The translations under genes were made by a program, and so were the position numbers. Positions 23,778 to 32,568 of a stretch of 45,636 bases of DNA are shown here, piece by piece. Source of the DNA: Amycolatopsis sp. CA-126428 (GTDB lineage Bacteria > Actinomycetota > Actinomycetes > Mycobacteriales > Pseudonocardiaceae). Each line of letters opens with the position of its first letter. Positions within the stretch are counted from its first letter, which is position 1. The notes beneath the pieces were generated by a model, which saw only the letters and a program-made list of their open reading frames with translations, did no database searches and was not told the DNA's origin. Location of the stretch: positions 1-45,636 of the forward strand of contig NZ_PPHF01000147.1 in assembly GCF_002904335.1 (NCBI RefSeq). Reading direction: 5' to 3'.

Positions 23778-25415
23778 ATGAGCGCAACTCTCGTCGCGAA
23801 GGACCTGGCCGCCGGCCACGGTGACCGCACCCTCTTCTCCGGCCTCGATCTCGTCGTCGCGCCCGGGGACGTCGTCGGCCTGGTCGGAGTCAACGGCGCC
23901 GGCAAGTCGACCCTCCTGCGGACCCTCGCCGGGCTCGCGAAGCCGGACAGCGGCGAGGTGCGGCTGAACCCGCCCGCCGCGACCGTCGGGCACCTGCCGC
24001 AGGAGCCGGAACGCCGCGAAGGCGAGTCGGTGCGGGCCTTCCTGGCGCGGCGCACCGGCGTCTCGGCGGCGCAGGCCGACCTCGATTCGGCGACCGACGC
24101 GCTGACGGCGGGCTCCGCGGGCGCGGACGACCAGTACGCGACGGCGCTCGACCGGTGGCTCGCCCTCGGTGGCGCCGATCTCGACGACCGGGCCGCCGAA
24201 GTGGCCGCGGACCTCGGCCTGGCCGTGGACCTGGACCAGCCGATGACGTCGCTCTCGGGCGGCCAGGCGGCGCGCGCGGGGCTCGCTTCGCTGCTGCTGA
24301 GCCGCTACGACGTCTTCCTGCTCGACGAGCCGACGAACGACCTCGACCTGGACGGCCTGGCCCGGCTGGAGCGGTTCGTCTCGGGCCTGCGCGCGGCGAC
24401 CGTGCTGGTCAGCCACGACCGCGAGTTCCTGGCCCGGACCGTCGACCGCGTCGTCGAGCTGGACCTGGCCCAGCAGCAGGTGAACGTCTACGGCGGCGGG
24501 TACGAGGCGTACCTCGAGGAGCGCGAAGTCGCCCGGCGGCACGCGCGCGAGGAGTACGAGGAGTTCGCCGACACGAAGGCGTCGCTCGAGGCGCGCGGGC
24601 GGATGCAGCGGGCGTGGATGGAGAAGGGCGTCAAGAACGCCCGCCGGAAACAACCCGACAACGACAAGGCAGCGCGCAAGTTCCGCTCGGAAGCCACGGA
24701 GAAGCAGGCGTCGAAGGCGCGGCAGACCGACCGGATGATCGAGCGCTTGGAGGTCGTCGAGGAGCCGCGCAAAGAGTGGGAGCTGCGGATGGAGATCGCC
24801 GCGGCCCCGCGGGCGGGCGCGGTGGTCGCGACTTCGCGTGGGGCGGTGGTCCGGCGGGGTGGGTTCACGCTCGGGCCGGTCGACCTGCAGATCGACTGGG
24901 CGGACAAGGTCGCGATCACCGGGGCGAACGGGTCGGGCAAGTCGACGCTCCTGGCGGCGCTGCTCGGCCGGGTGCCCCTGGACTCGGGCGCCACCGCGCT
25001 GGGGCCGGGTGTGGTGGTCGGCGAGGTCGACCAGGCTCGGCGGCTGTTCCTGGGTGATGTCCCGCTGTTTTCGGCGTTCGCTCGTGAGGTGCCGGAGCTG
25101 GCGGATGCGGAGGTGCGGACGCTGCTGGCGAAGTACGGCTTGAAGGCGGCACACGTCCTGCGCTCGGCGGCGACGCTCTCGCCGGGGGAGCGGACGCGGG
25201 CTGCGCTGGCTTTGCTGCAGGCGCGGGGGGTGAACTTGCTCGTGCTGGACGAGCCGACCAACCATCTGGACTTGCCGGCGATCGAGCAGCTGGAGGCGGC
25301 GCTGGACAAGTACCCGGGGACGCTGTTGTTGGTGACGCATGATCGGCGGATGCTTGATGCTGTGCAGGTGACGCGTCGGTTGGTGGTCGAGGGTGGGAAG
25401 GTCAGCGAGGTGTGA
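23778..25415 (+). CDS. ABC-F family ATPase
   Basis: 545 residues with two ABC domains and no membrane segment. First domain: Walker A GVNGAGKST (37-45), signature LSGGQ (159-163), LLDEPTNDLDLD. Second: GANGSGKST (382-390), signature LSPGE (467-471), LVLDEPTNHLDLP. Between them a long charged linker (EEYEEFADTKASLEARGRMQ, KNARRKQPDNDKAARKFRSE) as in ABC-F proteins, which act on the ribosome rather than in transport. Some members give ribosome protection against antibiotics, others are housekeeping; I cannot separate these by eye. Divergent from the paaX-like operon, apparently leaderless. Its 3' end runs into the 42-bp tandem array. Confidence 0.95.
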   Translation: MSATLVAKDLAAGHGDRTLFSGLDLVVAPGDVVGLVGVNGAGKSTLLRTLAGLAKPDSGEVRLNPPAATVGHLPQEPERREGESVRAFLARRTGVSAAQADLDSATDALTAGSAGADDQYATALDRWLALGGADLDDRAAEVAADLGLAVDLDQPMTSLSGGQAARAGLASLLLSRYDVFLLDEPTNDLDLDGLARLERFVSGLRAATVLVSHDREFLARTVDRVVELDLAQQQVNVYGGGYEAYLEEREVARRHAREEYEEFADTKASLEARGRMQRAWMEKGVKNARRKQPDNDKAARKFRSEATEKQASKARQTDRMIERLEVVEEPRKEWELRMEIAAAPRAGAVVATSRGAVVRRGGFTLGPVDLQIDWADKVAITGANGSGKSTLLAALLGRVPLDSGATALGPGVVVGEVDQARRLFLGDVPLFSAFAREVPELADAEVRTLLAKYGLKAAHVLRSAATLSPGERTRAALALLQARGVNLLVLDEPTNHLDLPAIEQLEAALDKYPGTLLLVTHDRRMLDAVQVTRRLVVEGGKVSEV

Positions 25416-25450
25416 CCTTTGGTGGGGTTGCGGCTCTGGTCTTCGGTGGT

Positions 25451-26184
25451 GTGAGCGGTGCTCTCGGTTTGGAGCACTGTGTTGAGGGTGGTTGTGAGCG
25501 GTGCTCTCGCCGGTGAGCGGTGCTGGCTGTTGGGGCGTGAGCAGTGCTCTCGAGAGTGAGCGGTGGCGGCTGTTGAGTGTGAGCGGTGCTCTCGGCGGTG
25601 AGTGGCGGCGGTTTTCGGGCGTGAGCAGTGCTCTCGAGAGTGAGCGGTGTCGGCTGTTGAGTGTGAGCAGTGCTCTCGCCGGTGGGCGGTGGCGGCCGCT
25701 GGGCGTGAGCGGTGCTCTCGACAGTGAGCGATGCTCGCTGTGGAGGCGAGAGCGGTGCTCTCAAATTTGAGCGCCGCGTTCCGTTGCGAGCGCGGCGTGG
25801 TGTGGCGTGGTGTGTGAGCAGTGCTCTCGGGTGCAGGAGTTGCGTGCGTGAGCAGTGCTCGCGGATGTGAGCGCTGCATGCCGTGGAATGTGAGCACTGC
25901 TCTCAAGTGTGAGCGCTGCGCTCTGTGAGAAGTGAGCAGCGCTCTCGGCCGTGAGCGCTGCTGCAGGTGGGGTGAGCGGCGGCCTTGGCGGTGAGTGGTG
26001 CTGGCGAGCGTGGCGTCCTGTGGAATGTGAGCAGTGCTCTCGGATAAGAGCGCTGCGTGCTGCCGGGGTGTGAGCGGTGCTCTCGGATCTGAGCGCCTGC
26101 CGCAGTCGCGCGTGAGCGGTGCTCTCGGATGTGAGCGCTGGTCGCGCGCGGCGGGTGAGCGGTGCTCTCGCGGGAGAGCGCTGC
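25451..26184. repeat. 42-bp-period tandem array of GTGAGC/GCTCTC palindromic boxes
   Basis: About 17 units. Each unit has a main box GTGAGCRSTGCTCTC (gagc/gctc inverted repeat) and, 19 bases on, a second GTGAGCG box, then 23 or 24 bases to the next unit. Main boxes start at 25451, 25494, 25537, 25579, 25621, 25663, 25705, 25748, 25814, 25848, 25890, 25932, 26027, 26070, 26112 and 26155, mostly 42 or 43 apart, close to four helical turns. The array fills the whole space between the convergent ends of the ABC-F gene and the sugar permease gene. No gene is supported within it; open frames on both strands exist because 42 is a multiple of three. Confidence 0.9.
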
Positions 26185-27036
26185 TCAGCCCTTTGTCGCC
26201 CCGCCGGTCAGGCCCTTCACGAACTGCTTCTGCAACGCCAGGTAAAAGATCAACACCGGCAGCGTCGCCAGGAACATCAGCGCGAACACGCTCCCCAGGT
26301 CCGCCTGGTACTGGCCGATCGACCGGTAGATGCCCGTCGTGATCGTCGTTCCCTGGCCGGGGCCCAAGATGATCAGCGGGTCGATGAAGTCGTTCCAGAT
26401 CCACACGCCCAAGAAGATCAACACCGAGGCCGTTGCCGGGCGCAACAGGGGGAACACCACTCGCCAGAACACCTGCATGCGGCTCGCGCCGTCGAGCAGG
26501 GCGGCCTCCTCCAGTTCCACCGGGACGCTGCGGATGAACCCCGTGAACACGAAGACCCCGAACGGCACGTAGTACCCGACGTTGAAGAGGATCAGGCCCT
26601 GGAGTGTCGCCATCAAGTGGGTCACCCGCAGGACGTCGGTGATCGGGATCAAGATCACCTGGGGCGGGATCATCAAGCCGGCCAAGAGGACCAGGGTGAG
26701 GACCTTCGTCCACCGCTTGCCCGAGCGCGCCAAGTAGTGGCCGAGCATCGCGGACAGCACCGTCAGGACCAGGATCGACAACACCGTCACGACGATGCTG
26801 TTCGTCAGGCTGACCCAGAACAGCCCGTCCGGGCGGGTCAGCACCGCGTGGATGTTCGCCAGCGTCGGCGGCAGCGGCAGTGACGCCGGCTCCTTCGCGA
26901 TCAGCTCGCCCCGCTTGAACACGTTGGCCAGCACCAAGTACAGCGGCACGAAGAAGACCGCACTGACGAGAAGAGCAACCGCGGGCCGGGCAACGGAACG
27001 AGGACGGGAACCGGGACGAGGGCGGGACAGGGTCAC
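26185..27036 (-). CDS. Sugar ABC transporter permease (MalG type)
   Basis: 283 residues from GTG 27036, whose GTGA overlaps the stop of the MalF-type gene; GGAGGTGGACCT precedes it. Six membrane helices and the EAA loop ELEEAALLDGASRMQVFWRV, followed by FPLLRPATASVLIF, place it in the MalG/CUT1 family. It would form the channel with the MalF-type partner and use a shared ATPase (MsiK in streptomycetes), as no ATPase gene is nearby. Its stop codon abuts the 42-bp array, which may serve as the operon end. Confidence 0.95.
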   Translation of the reverse strand: MTLSRPRPGSRPRSVARPAVALLVSAVFFVPLYLVLANVFKRGELIAKEPASLPLPPTLANIHAVLTRPDGLFWVSLTNSIVVTVLSILVLTVLSAMLGHYLARSGKRWTKVLTLVLLAGLMIPPQVILIPITDVLRVTHLMATLQGLILFNVGYYVPFGVFVFTGFIRSVPVELEEAALLDGASRMQVFWRVVFPLLRPATASVLIFLGVWIWNDFIDPLIILGPGQGTTITTGIYRSIGQYQADLGSVFALMFLATLPVLIFYLALQKQFVKGLTGGATKG

Positions 27037-27974
27037 AGGTCCACCTCCCGGCGGCGGAGGAAGTTCAGCACCACCGTCGTCACCAGCGCCACGATCACCA
27101 GCATCAGCACCGCCATCGCGGACGCGTAACCGACGTGGTTCGAGTCGAACCCCGTCTGCAGGACGTCGAACGCGATCGTGGCCGTGGCGCCGGAACCCGG
27201 GCCTCCGTTGGTGATCACCTTGACGTAGTCGTAGGTCTTGAACGCCGAGATCAGCAGCACCACCGTGTTGATCGTCAGCGACGGCGCCAGCAGCGGCCAC
27301 GTCACCGCGCGGAACCGGCGCCACGGCCCCGCGCCGTCGATCTCCGCCGCCTCCAGCAGCTCCGGCGGAATCCCCTGCAGCCCGGCCAGGTAGACCACGA
27401 CGCAGAACCCGAGCATCTGCCAGCACACGATCGACGCGACCGAGTACAGCGCCAGGTCCGGATCGGACAGCCAGCCCGGCGGGTGCGAGACACCCAGGCC
27501 GCGCAACAGGCTGTTGAGCGGCCCGCGGTCGTCGAGCAACCGGGACCAGACGATCGACACCACGACCGAGCTGAGGATCACCGGGGTGAAGAACACGCTC
27601 CGCAAAGCGTTGTACAGCCAGCCTTTCCGGTCCAGCAGCAGCGCCACGCCGAGCCCGAGGACATTGGGGACGATCACCACGATCACCGTCAGGATCGTGG
27701 TCACCCGCAGCGCGGTGAGAAACTGCGAATCGGTGAACAGCAGGCGGTAGTTGTCGAAGCCGACGAACTTCACCGGGGGGTGGAACGGGTTGTAGTTCGT
27801 CAGGCTGTACCCGAAGCTGATCAGGATCGGCGCCATCACGAAACACAGGTACACGAGCACGCCCGGCGCGCCGAACGACGCGAAGTGCGCCAGCCGCGGC
27901 AGGACCGGCCGGCGTCGGCGGCGGCGCGGGGCCACGGGGCGGGGCGGGGCCGGGGGAGCGGCGACGGCGGTCAA
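27033..27974 (-). CDS. Sugar ABC transporter permease (MalF type)
   Basis: 313 residues if TTG 27974 is the start; a CTG at 27983 overlapping the binding-protein stop is the other option. There is no good ATG or GTG near. After a basic, proline-rich cytoplasmic tail (PPRPVAPRRRRRRPVLPRL) come six helices, and the EAA loop LEAAEIDGAGPWRRFRAVTW then PLLAPSLTI. CUT1 family. Second gene of the operon, six bases after the binding-protein gene and overlapping the MalG-type gene by four bases. Confidence 0.9.
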   Translation of the reverse strand: MTAVAAPPAPPRPVAPRRRRRRPVLPRLAHFASFGAPGVLVYLCFVMAPILISFGYSLTNYNPFHPPVKFVGFDNYRLLFTDSQFLTALRVTTILTVIVVIVPNVLGLGVALLLDRKGWLYNALRSVFFTPVILSSVVVSIVWSRLLDDRGPLNSLLRGLGVSHPPGWLSDPDLALYSVASIVCWQMLGFCVVVYLAGLQGIPPELLEAAEIDGAGPWRRFRAVTWPLLAPSLTINTVVLLISAFKTYDYVKVITNGGPGSGATATIAFDVLQTGFDSNHVGYASAMAVLMLVIVALVTTVVLNFLRRREVDL

Positions 27975-27979
27975 GGACG

Positions 27980-29251
27980 TCAGCCCGCCTTCGCCCACTC
28001 GGTGTCCAGGAAGGCGCACGCGTCGGCCACGGACTTGCGGCCCGTGATCACGTCCTGGGCGGCCTGGTCCACCTTGTCCTTCATCCCCGGCAGCAGCCCG
28101 TCGTCGGCGGTTTCCCAGCGGAACGCGTGCACCACGGCGTTCTGCTGCACGGCCTGGGTGTAGAGGTCGTAGCCGGCCTTGAACGTCGCCCCGACGCCGG
28201 ACGGCGGCGTGTAGCCCTTGATCGCCGGGAAGAGGCCGTCGGCCTTCACGGAGGCGTCCAGCTGGTCCTTGTCGAGCTGGAAACCGAGGGCGAACTTCCG
28301 CGCGGCGTCGAGGTTCGCGGCCTTGGCGTTGACGATCATGCCGCCGCCGGTGTAGGCGGGGACGACGAGTTTTCCGTCCTCGGTGGGGAAGTTGAAGACG
28401 CCGACCTCGAAGTCGTGCTTCTTCGAGTCGGCGTTGGCGGCGAACCAGTTGCCCATCGGGTACATCGCGCTCTGGCCGTCGAGGAACGCCTGCTCGGTCG
28501 CCGCGTAGTCGCGGGACACGCTGGTCTTGTCCACGTACTCCTTCGCCGCGAGGTCGGCGAGCTTCGCAAACGCGTGCTGGAACGCGGGATCGGCGAACTT
28601 CACCTTGTCCTGACGCCGCTGGGTGAGCCAGTCCGGCATCGTGTTGTAGACCTCGGTGCTGACCAGCCCGGAAAGGATCATCGACGACGGGAAGCCGTCC
28701 TTGCCGCCGCCGATGGTGAACGGCGCGTAGCCCTTGTCCTTGAGCTTGCCGGCGTCGGTGACGAGCTCGTCCCACGTCTTCGGCGGCGCCGCGATGCCCG
28801 CGTCGGCGAACATCTTCTTGTTGTAGTAGATCGGCGGGATGGTCTGGGTGTTCGCCGGCAGCTGGTAGTACTTGCCGTTCACCGGGTTGGCCTGCGGGAA
28901 CTGGAAGTCCTTCAGCTCCTCGGGCGTCCACGCGTAGAGGTTGCCCGCCTCGGCGAAACCGGCCGAGTCGACGGCGATCATCACGTCGGGGAACTGGCCG
29001 GACTGCAGGAGCTGCTTCGCGTACGACGTCCGGCCGTCGGCGGTCGGGGCGACGAGCTTCTTGACCTTGACACCCGGGTTCTTGTCCGTGACGCGCTTGA
29101 TGGCGGCGTCCCAGTAAGCGGGGGTGAGGTTCGGGGTCTCGAACGTCAGGAAGGTGATCTCCGCATCGCCGCCACCGCCGGTGTTCGACCCGACCGAGCA
29201 CGCGCTCACCGCCAGGAGCGCCACTGCTCCCAGCGCCAGGAACCTTCTCAT
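27980..29251 (-). CDS. Sugar-binding lipoprotein (family 1 extracellular solute-binding)
   Basis: 423 residues. Lipoprotein signal MRRFLALGAVALLAVSAC with the lipobox AVSAC (C18), then a Gly-rich tether and a two-lobed binding fold (ITFLTFETPNLTPAYWDAAI, GQFPDVMIAVDSAGFAEAG, PPIYYNKKMFADAGIAAP, PKTWDELVTDAGKLKDKGYA, AFLDGQSAMYPMGNWFAANA). Typical of oligosaccharide binding proteins. First gene of the transporter operon with a consensus promoter and a palindrome upstream. The GH36 gene upstream on the same strand suggests alpha-galactosides (melibiose, raffinose) as ligands; that is inference. Confidence 0.95.
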   Translation of the reverse strand: MRRFLALGAVALLAVSACSVGSNTGGGGDAEITFLTFETPNLTPAYWDAAIKRVTDKNPGVKVKKLVAPTADGRTSYAKQLLQSGQFPDVMIAVDSAGFAEAGNLYAWTPEELKDFQFPQANPVNGKYYQLPANTQTIPPIYYNKKMFADAGIAAPPKTWDELVTDAGKLKDKGYAPFTIGGGKDGFPSSMILSGLVSTEVYNTMPDWLTQRRQDKVKFADPAFQHAFAKLADLAAKEYVDKTSVSRDYAATEQAFLDGQSAMYPMGNWFAANADSKKHDFEVGVFNFPTEDGKLVVPAYTGGGMIVNAKAANLDAARKFALGFQLDKDQLDASVKADGLFPAIKGYTPPSGVGATFKAGYDLYTQAVQQNAVVHAFRWETADDGLLPGMKDKVDQAAQDVITGRKSVADACAFLDTEWAKAG

Positions 29252-29274
29252 GACCGCCGCCTTCCGTCACCCAC

Positions 29275-29322
29275 CATATGTGATGTATGAGGCATTCGAT
29301 CGGACGTTTACCGGAGTGTCAA
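29275..29322 (-). promoter_or_regulatory. Promoter and operator-like palindrome of the sugar transporter operon
   Basis: On the minus strand: -35 TTGACA (29317-29322), 17 bases, -10-like TCGAAT (29294-29299), then the imperfect palindrome CATACATCACATATG (29275-29289) in the 5' leader, 23 bases before the start codon. A 9-bp inverted repeat GGCATTCGA/TCGAATGCC (29291-29299 and 29326-29334) embraces the promoter. A GntR- or LacI-type repressor site is likely; the regulator gene is not in the window. Confidence 0.6.
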
Positions 29323-29363
29323 GCGTCGAATGCCGTCGAAAGTGCGGTTGATGCGGCGATAGA

Positions 29364-31454
29364 TCAGATCTTTAACCGGTTGAGGCGGACGACTCTGCTG
29401 GCGAAGTCGCCGGTCGGGAGGCCGGGCGGCAGTCCGCGGGCGAGCAGCACGGCGCCGCTGTGCGCCGTCCCGGAAGCCGGATCCAGGTACCGGTGAGCGG
29501 GATCGAGGCCGGCCAGCCGCAGCGGCCGCTCCGGCTCGCCGAAGTGCGCGGCCTGCCGGTACTCGAACACGACCACGCGATCGCCGAGCACGTACTGGAG
29601 CGCGGTGACGCCGTCGTCGACCGGCGGCCGGAGCCGGTACAGCGCGCCGTGCTGCACGACCGGCCGGATGTCCTTGTAGAGCGCCACGAGGTCCCGGGCC
29701 GCCGCGAGCTCGCCGGCGGGCCAGTGCACGACGTCGCCGCCGAGGCCGAGCACGCCGGCCATGGCGACGTGGAACCGGAACGCGAGCGGCACCGAGCGGG
29801 CCGTCACGAAATTGGGGTTGTCGGTGACCCAGGCCGACATCGCGCGGGCGGGGTAGAGCTGGCCGTACCCGTGCTGGATCCGCAGCCGGTCGAGCGCGTC
29901 GGTGTTGTCGGAGGTCCAGACCTGGTCGGTGCGGGCCAGGACGCCGAGGTCGATCCGCCCGCCGCCGCCCGCGCAGGACTCGATCCGCAGGCCGGGGTGG
30001 TCCGCGCGCAGCCGGTCGAGCAGCGCGTACACCGCGCGGGTGTGCTCGACCCACAGCCGGTCCTGGTCGCTTTCGCCGGGCCAGCCCGCTTCGCTGAACG
30101 GCCGGTTCATGTCCCACTTGAGGAAGTCGACGCCGTGCTCGCCGACGAGCCGGTCGAGCCACTCGTGCGCCCACTCGGCGACGTCCGGGCGCGCGAAGTT
30201 GAGCACCAGCTGCCGCCGCAGCTCCGAGCGTCGCCGGTGCGGGTGGTGCAGCACCCAGTCCGGGTGGGCGCGGTAGATGTCGCTGTCGGGGTTGACCATC
30301 TCGGGCTCGACCCAGATGCCGAACCGCATCCCGAACCCGTGCACGGCGTCGACCAGCGGTTTCAATCCGTCGGGGAACCGTGCGCGGTTGACCTGCCAGT
30401 CGCCGAGCCCGGCGTGGTCGCCGGTGCGGGCGCCGAACCAGCCGTCGTCCATCACGAACAGCTCGACGCCGAGCGCCGCCGCCCGCTCGGCCAGCGCGCG
30501 CTGCCCGGCCTCGGTGACGTCGAATCCGGTGGCCTCCCACGAGTTGTAGAGCACCGGACGCAGTTCGTCCGCGTGCGGCAGGACGTGCGCGAGGACGTAG
30601 GCGTGCCACGCACGGCTCGCCGCGCCGAACCCGCCGTCGGTGTACAGCCCGGCGTAAACCGGCGTGGTCAGCGGCCGGCCCGGTCCGACGCGGTGGACGA
30701 CGCCGTCCTGGCCGAAACCGCCGCTGACCGTCAGCCGCCCGGTCGACGACCGGGTGGTCGTCAGGCGCCACGACCCGCTCCAGGCCAGCGCGACGCCGTA
30801 GACCTCGCCGTGGCGCTCGGTCGCCGTGCCGTCGTCGACCATCACCCAGGGGTTGGCGTGGTGACCGGTGATCCCGTGCCGGCTCCCGAAGCCGGTTTCG
30901 CCGTGCGGCACACTCACGCGGCGCAGCTGCGTCTCCGCCGCCCAGCGGCCGGTGACGTGGCTCAGCCGGTAGTCCTCGAAGAGCGGCACCGCCCAGGTGG
31001 CCGAGTCGGCCCGGACGACCTCGACGTCGGTGTCGGCGCTCAGCTCGGTCCAGCGTTCGAGGACGGCGCCGCGGAGCCGGTAGTGCAGGGTGATCCGCAG
31101 CGGGTAGTGCCGGTCCGCGAAGAACAGGCGCAGGTGCTCGCCGGTGATGTCGTGGTTCTCGTACCGCCATTCGAGGGCCCGCGTCCCGTCGGCGAAGCGG
31201 ACCTGCAGGGCGGGCGTCCAGTACCGGGTGCCGCCGTCGGCGGCGAGTTCGGCGAGTCCCTCGTTCGGGTCGTTGAAGCCGTCCCACCAGGGAAGCGTTT
31301 TCGCGGACAGCTCGAGGACTTCGGCGTCGGACAGCGCGGGGCCCCAGTGGACGTGGGTCGGGACGTCGTCTTCGTCCAGCCGCAGCGCGTACGTGCTCGA
31401 CTCGCCGGTGAGCACCCAGGTGCGGTGGTCGTCGAGGAAGCTGATCCCGGCCAT
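29364..31454 (-). CDS. Alpha-galactosidase, GH36
   Basis: 696 residues from ATG 31454; ATG 31463 and a TTG at 31490 are in frame but have worse spacing to a ribosome binding site. The beta-supersandwich N-terminal domain (TYALRLDEDDVPTHVHWG) leads to the barrel with ELFVMDDGWFG, FGIWVEPEMVNPDSD, the nucleophile in FLKWDMNRPF (D448) and the acid/base in SDNTDALDR (D516). No signal peptide, so it acts in the cytoplasm on imported alpha-galactosides. It lies upstream of, and on the same strand as, the sugar transporter, 112 bases away, with a promoter of the transporter in the gap. Confidence 0.95.
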   Translation of the reverse strand: MAGISFLDDHRTWVLTGESSTYALRLDEDDVPTHVHWGPALSDAEVLELSAKTLPWWDGFNDPNEGLAELAADGGTRYWTPALQVRFADGTRALEWRYENHDITGEHLRLFFADRHYPLRITLHYRLRGAVLERWTELSADTDVEVVRADSATWAVPLFEDYRLSHVTGRWAAETQLRRVSVPHGETGFGSRHGITGHHANPWVMVDDGTATERHGEVYGVALAWSGSWRLTTTRSSTGRLTVSGGFGQDGVVHRVGPGRPLTTPVYAGLYTDGGFGAASRAWHAYVLAHVLPHADELRPVLYNSWEATGFDVTEAGQRALAERAAALGVELFVMDDGWFGARTGDHAGLGDWQVNRARFPDGLKPLVDAVHGFGMRFGIWVEPEMVNPDSDIYRAHPDWVLHHPHRRRSELRRQLVLNFARPDVAEWAHEWLDRLVGEHGVDFLKWDMNRPFSEAGWPGESDQDRLWVEHTRAVYALLDRLRADHPGLRIESCAGGGGRIDLGVLARTDQVWTSDNTDALDRLRIQHGYGQLYPARAMSAWVTDNPNFVTARSVPLAFRFHVAMAGVLGLGGDVVHWPAGELAAARDLVALYKDIRPVVQHGALYRLRPPVDDGVTALQYVLGDRVVVFEYRQAAHFGEPERPLRLAGLDPAHRYLDPASGTAHSGAVLLARGLPPGLPTGDFASRVVRLNRLKI

Positions 31455-31502
31455 GCGGGACATCCTGCTCACCGGCGTGGCCGCCGCCAAGGGATGTCCC
31501 GC
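31455..31502. repeat. Inverted repeat between formyltransferase and alpha-galactosidase genes
   Basis: GCGGGACATCC (31455-31465) and its exact complement GGATGTCCCGC (31492-31502), 26 bases apart; a direct repeat GCTCACCGG (31468-31476, 31501-31509) overlaps it. It covers the start of the alpha-galactosidase gene, so it may be an operator or a weak terminator of the preceding gene. Confidence 0.5.
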
Positions 31503-31509
31503 TCACCGG

Positions 31510-32454
31510 TCAGGGACGGTCGGTGACGTACCCGCCCATCGTCTTGAAGTACTCGTGCGCGGGCAGTTCGGTCCCGTCGGCGGTGCGGACGCGCTCGACG
31601 AGCAGGCCGGGGGACCGGCCGCGCCGGGCGTCCGGCCCGGCGACGATCACCACGCCGTCGCCCTCGCGGATGAAGATCCGGCCCGGCGTGCCGCCGTAGT
31701 GGCCTTGCGAGACCGACGCCTTCAGGATCCGCAGCTCTTCGCCGCGGTGGTAGGCGAACGCGTTCGGATACGGGTCCGACAGCGCGCGGACGAACCGCTC
31801 GAGGTCGGCGGGCGGCAGGGTCCAGTCGATCAGGCTGTCCCGCTTGGCCCGCTTGTGGAAGAAGCTGGCCTTCGACCGGTCCTGCGGCACCGGCGTGTAG
31901 CCGGTCTCGATCAGGGAGATGGCCTCGGCGGTGATCGGCGCGATGAGGTCGACCGTGCGGTGGAAGAGGTCGGTCGTGGTGTCGGACGGCCCGACCGGGA
32001 TCGCGCGCTGCAGCACGATGTCGCCGGCGTCGAGCTCGCCGTCCATCATGTGGGCGGTGACGCCGACCTCGGGCTCGCCGTTGATCATGGCCCAGATGAG
32101 CGGCGAGAAGCCCGCGTACGCCGGCAGCAGTGAGTCGTGGATGTTCAGGGTGCCGTGGCGCGGCAGTTCGAAGATCTCCGGCGGCAGCCAGGTGCGCCAG
32201 TTGTTCGCCACGATCAGGTCGAGGTCGGCGGCCTTCAGTTCGGCCAGCAGTTCGGCGTCGTCCGGGCGGTTGCGCAGGAGGACCGGGATGCCGTTCTCCT
32301 CGGCGAGGTCGGCGACCGAGTCCGCCCAGATCCGCTCGTAGGCGTGGTCGCTCTTCGGGTGCGTGACCACGAGGGCGACCTCGTGACCGGCGTCGATGAG
32401 CGCCCGCAGGGTCCGGTGCCCCCAGGTCTGGTAGCCGAACATCGCCACGCGCAT
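31510..32454 (-). CDS. Formyltransferase for hydroxamate siderophore (CchA-like)
   Basis: 314 residues from ATG 32454 (AAAGGC upstream; ATG 32472 also in frame). It is a methionyl-tRNA-formyltransferase fold: MRVAMFGYQTWGHRTLRALI, then DLIVANNWRTWLPPEIFELP, HGTLNIHDSLLPAYAGFSPL with the catalytic Asn/His, and VGVTAHMMDGELDAGDIV with the catalytic Asp. Close in pattern to CchA of the coelichelin locus, which formylates N5-hydroxyornithine with formyl-tetrahydrofolate. Divergent from the ornithine monooxygenase across an iron-box region, so it should be induced by iron starvation. Confidence 0.9.
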   Translation of the reverse strand: MRVAMFGYQTWGHRTLRALIDAGHEVALVVTHPKSDHAYERIWADSVADLAEENGIPVLLRNRPDDAELLAELKAADLDLIVANNWRTWLPPEIFELPRHGTLNIHDSLLPAYAGFSPLIWAMINGEPEVGVTAHMMDGELDAGDIVLQRAIPVGPSDTTTDLFHRTVDLIAPITAEAISLIETGYTPVPQDRSKASFFHKRAKRDSLIDWTLPPADLERFVRALSDPYPNAFAYHRGEELRILKASVSQGHYGGTPGRIFIREGDGVVIVAGPDARRGRSPGLLVERVRTADGTELPAHEYFKTMGGYVTDRP

Positions 32455-32501
32455 TTCGAGAGTGCCTTTCATGATCGGGGACGAACATCACCACGAACGT
32501 A

Positions 32502-32540
32502 CTAGGCGAGGCTCGCCTAAGTTAGGTTAGGGTTCCCTGA
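32502..32540. promoter_or_regulatory. Two adjacent iron boxes (IdeR/DmdR type)
   Basis: Compared with the consensus TTAGGTTAGGCTAACCTAA: CTAGGCGAGGCTCGCCTAA at 32502-32520 (a near-perfect 17-bp palindrome inside) and TTAGGTTAGGGTTCCCTGA at 32522-32540 (15 of 19 match). They lie between the divergent formyltransferase and monooxygenase genes, 48 bases and 28 bases from the two start codons, placed to repress both when iron is sufficient. Confidence 0.85.
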
Positions 32541-32568
32541 ACCGTACCGGAGCGCGCGAGGGAGCAAC

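Noticed and set aside
25402..25764. 120-residue minus-strand frame with 14-residue ESTAH repeats
   Set aside because: The repeat peptide follows from the 42-bp DNA period; there is no convincing start signal, and 43-bp steps break the frame elsewhere in the array.
25451..26184. CRISPR array
   Set aside because: Repeated boxes are about 15 bases, the spacers are themselves related to each other, and there are no cas genes nearby.
24488..26713. Minus-strand open frame spanning the ABC-F 3' end, the tandem array and part of the permease
   Set aside because: It crosses two real genes in wrong frames; the array stays open in all frames because its period is a multiple of three.
29370..29384. AACCGGTT palindrome as a LacI-type operator
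   Set aside because: It lies at the last codons of the alpha-galactosidase gene, downstream of its promoter and behind the transporter promoter, so it is probably chance.
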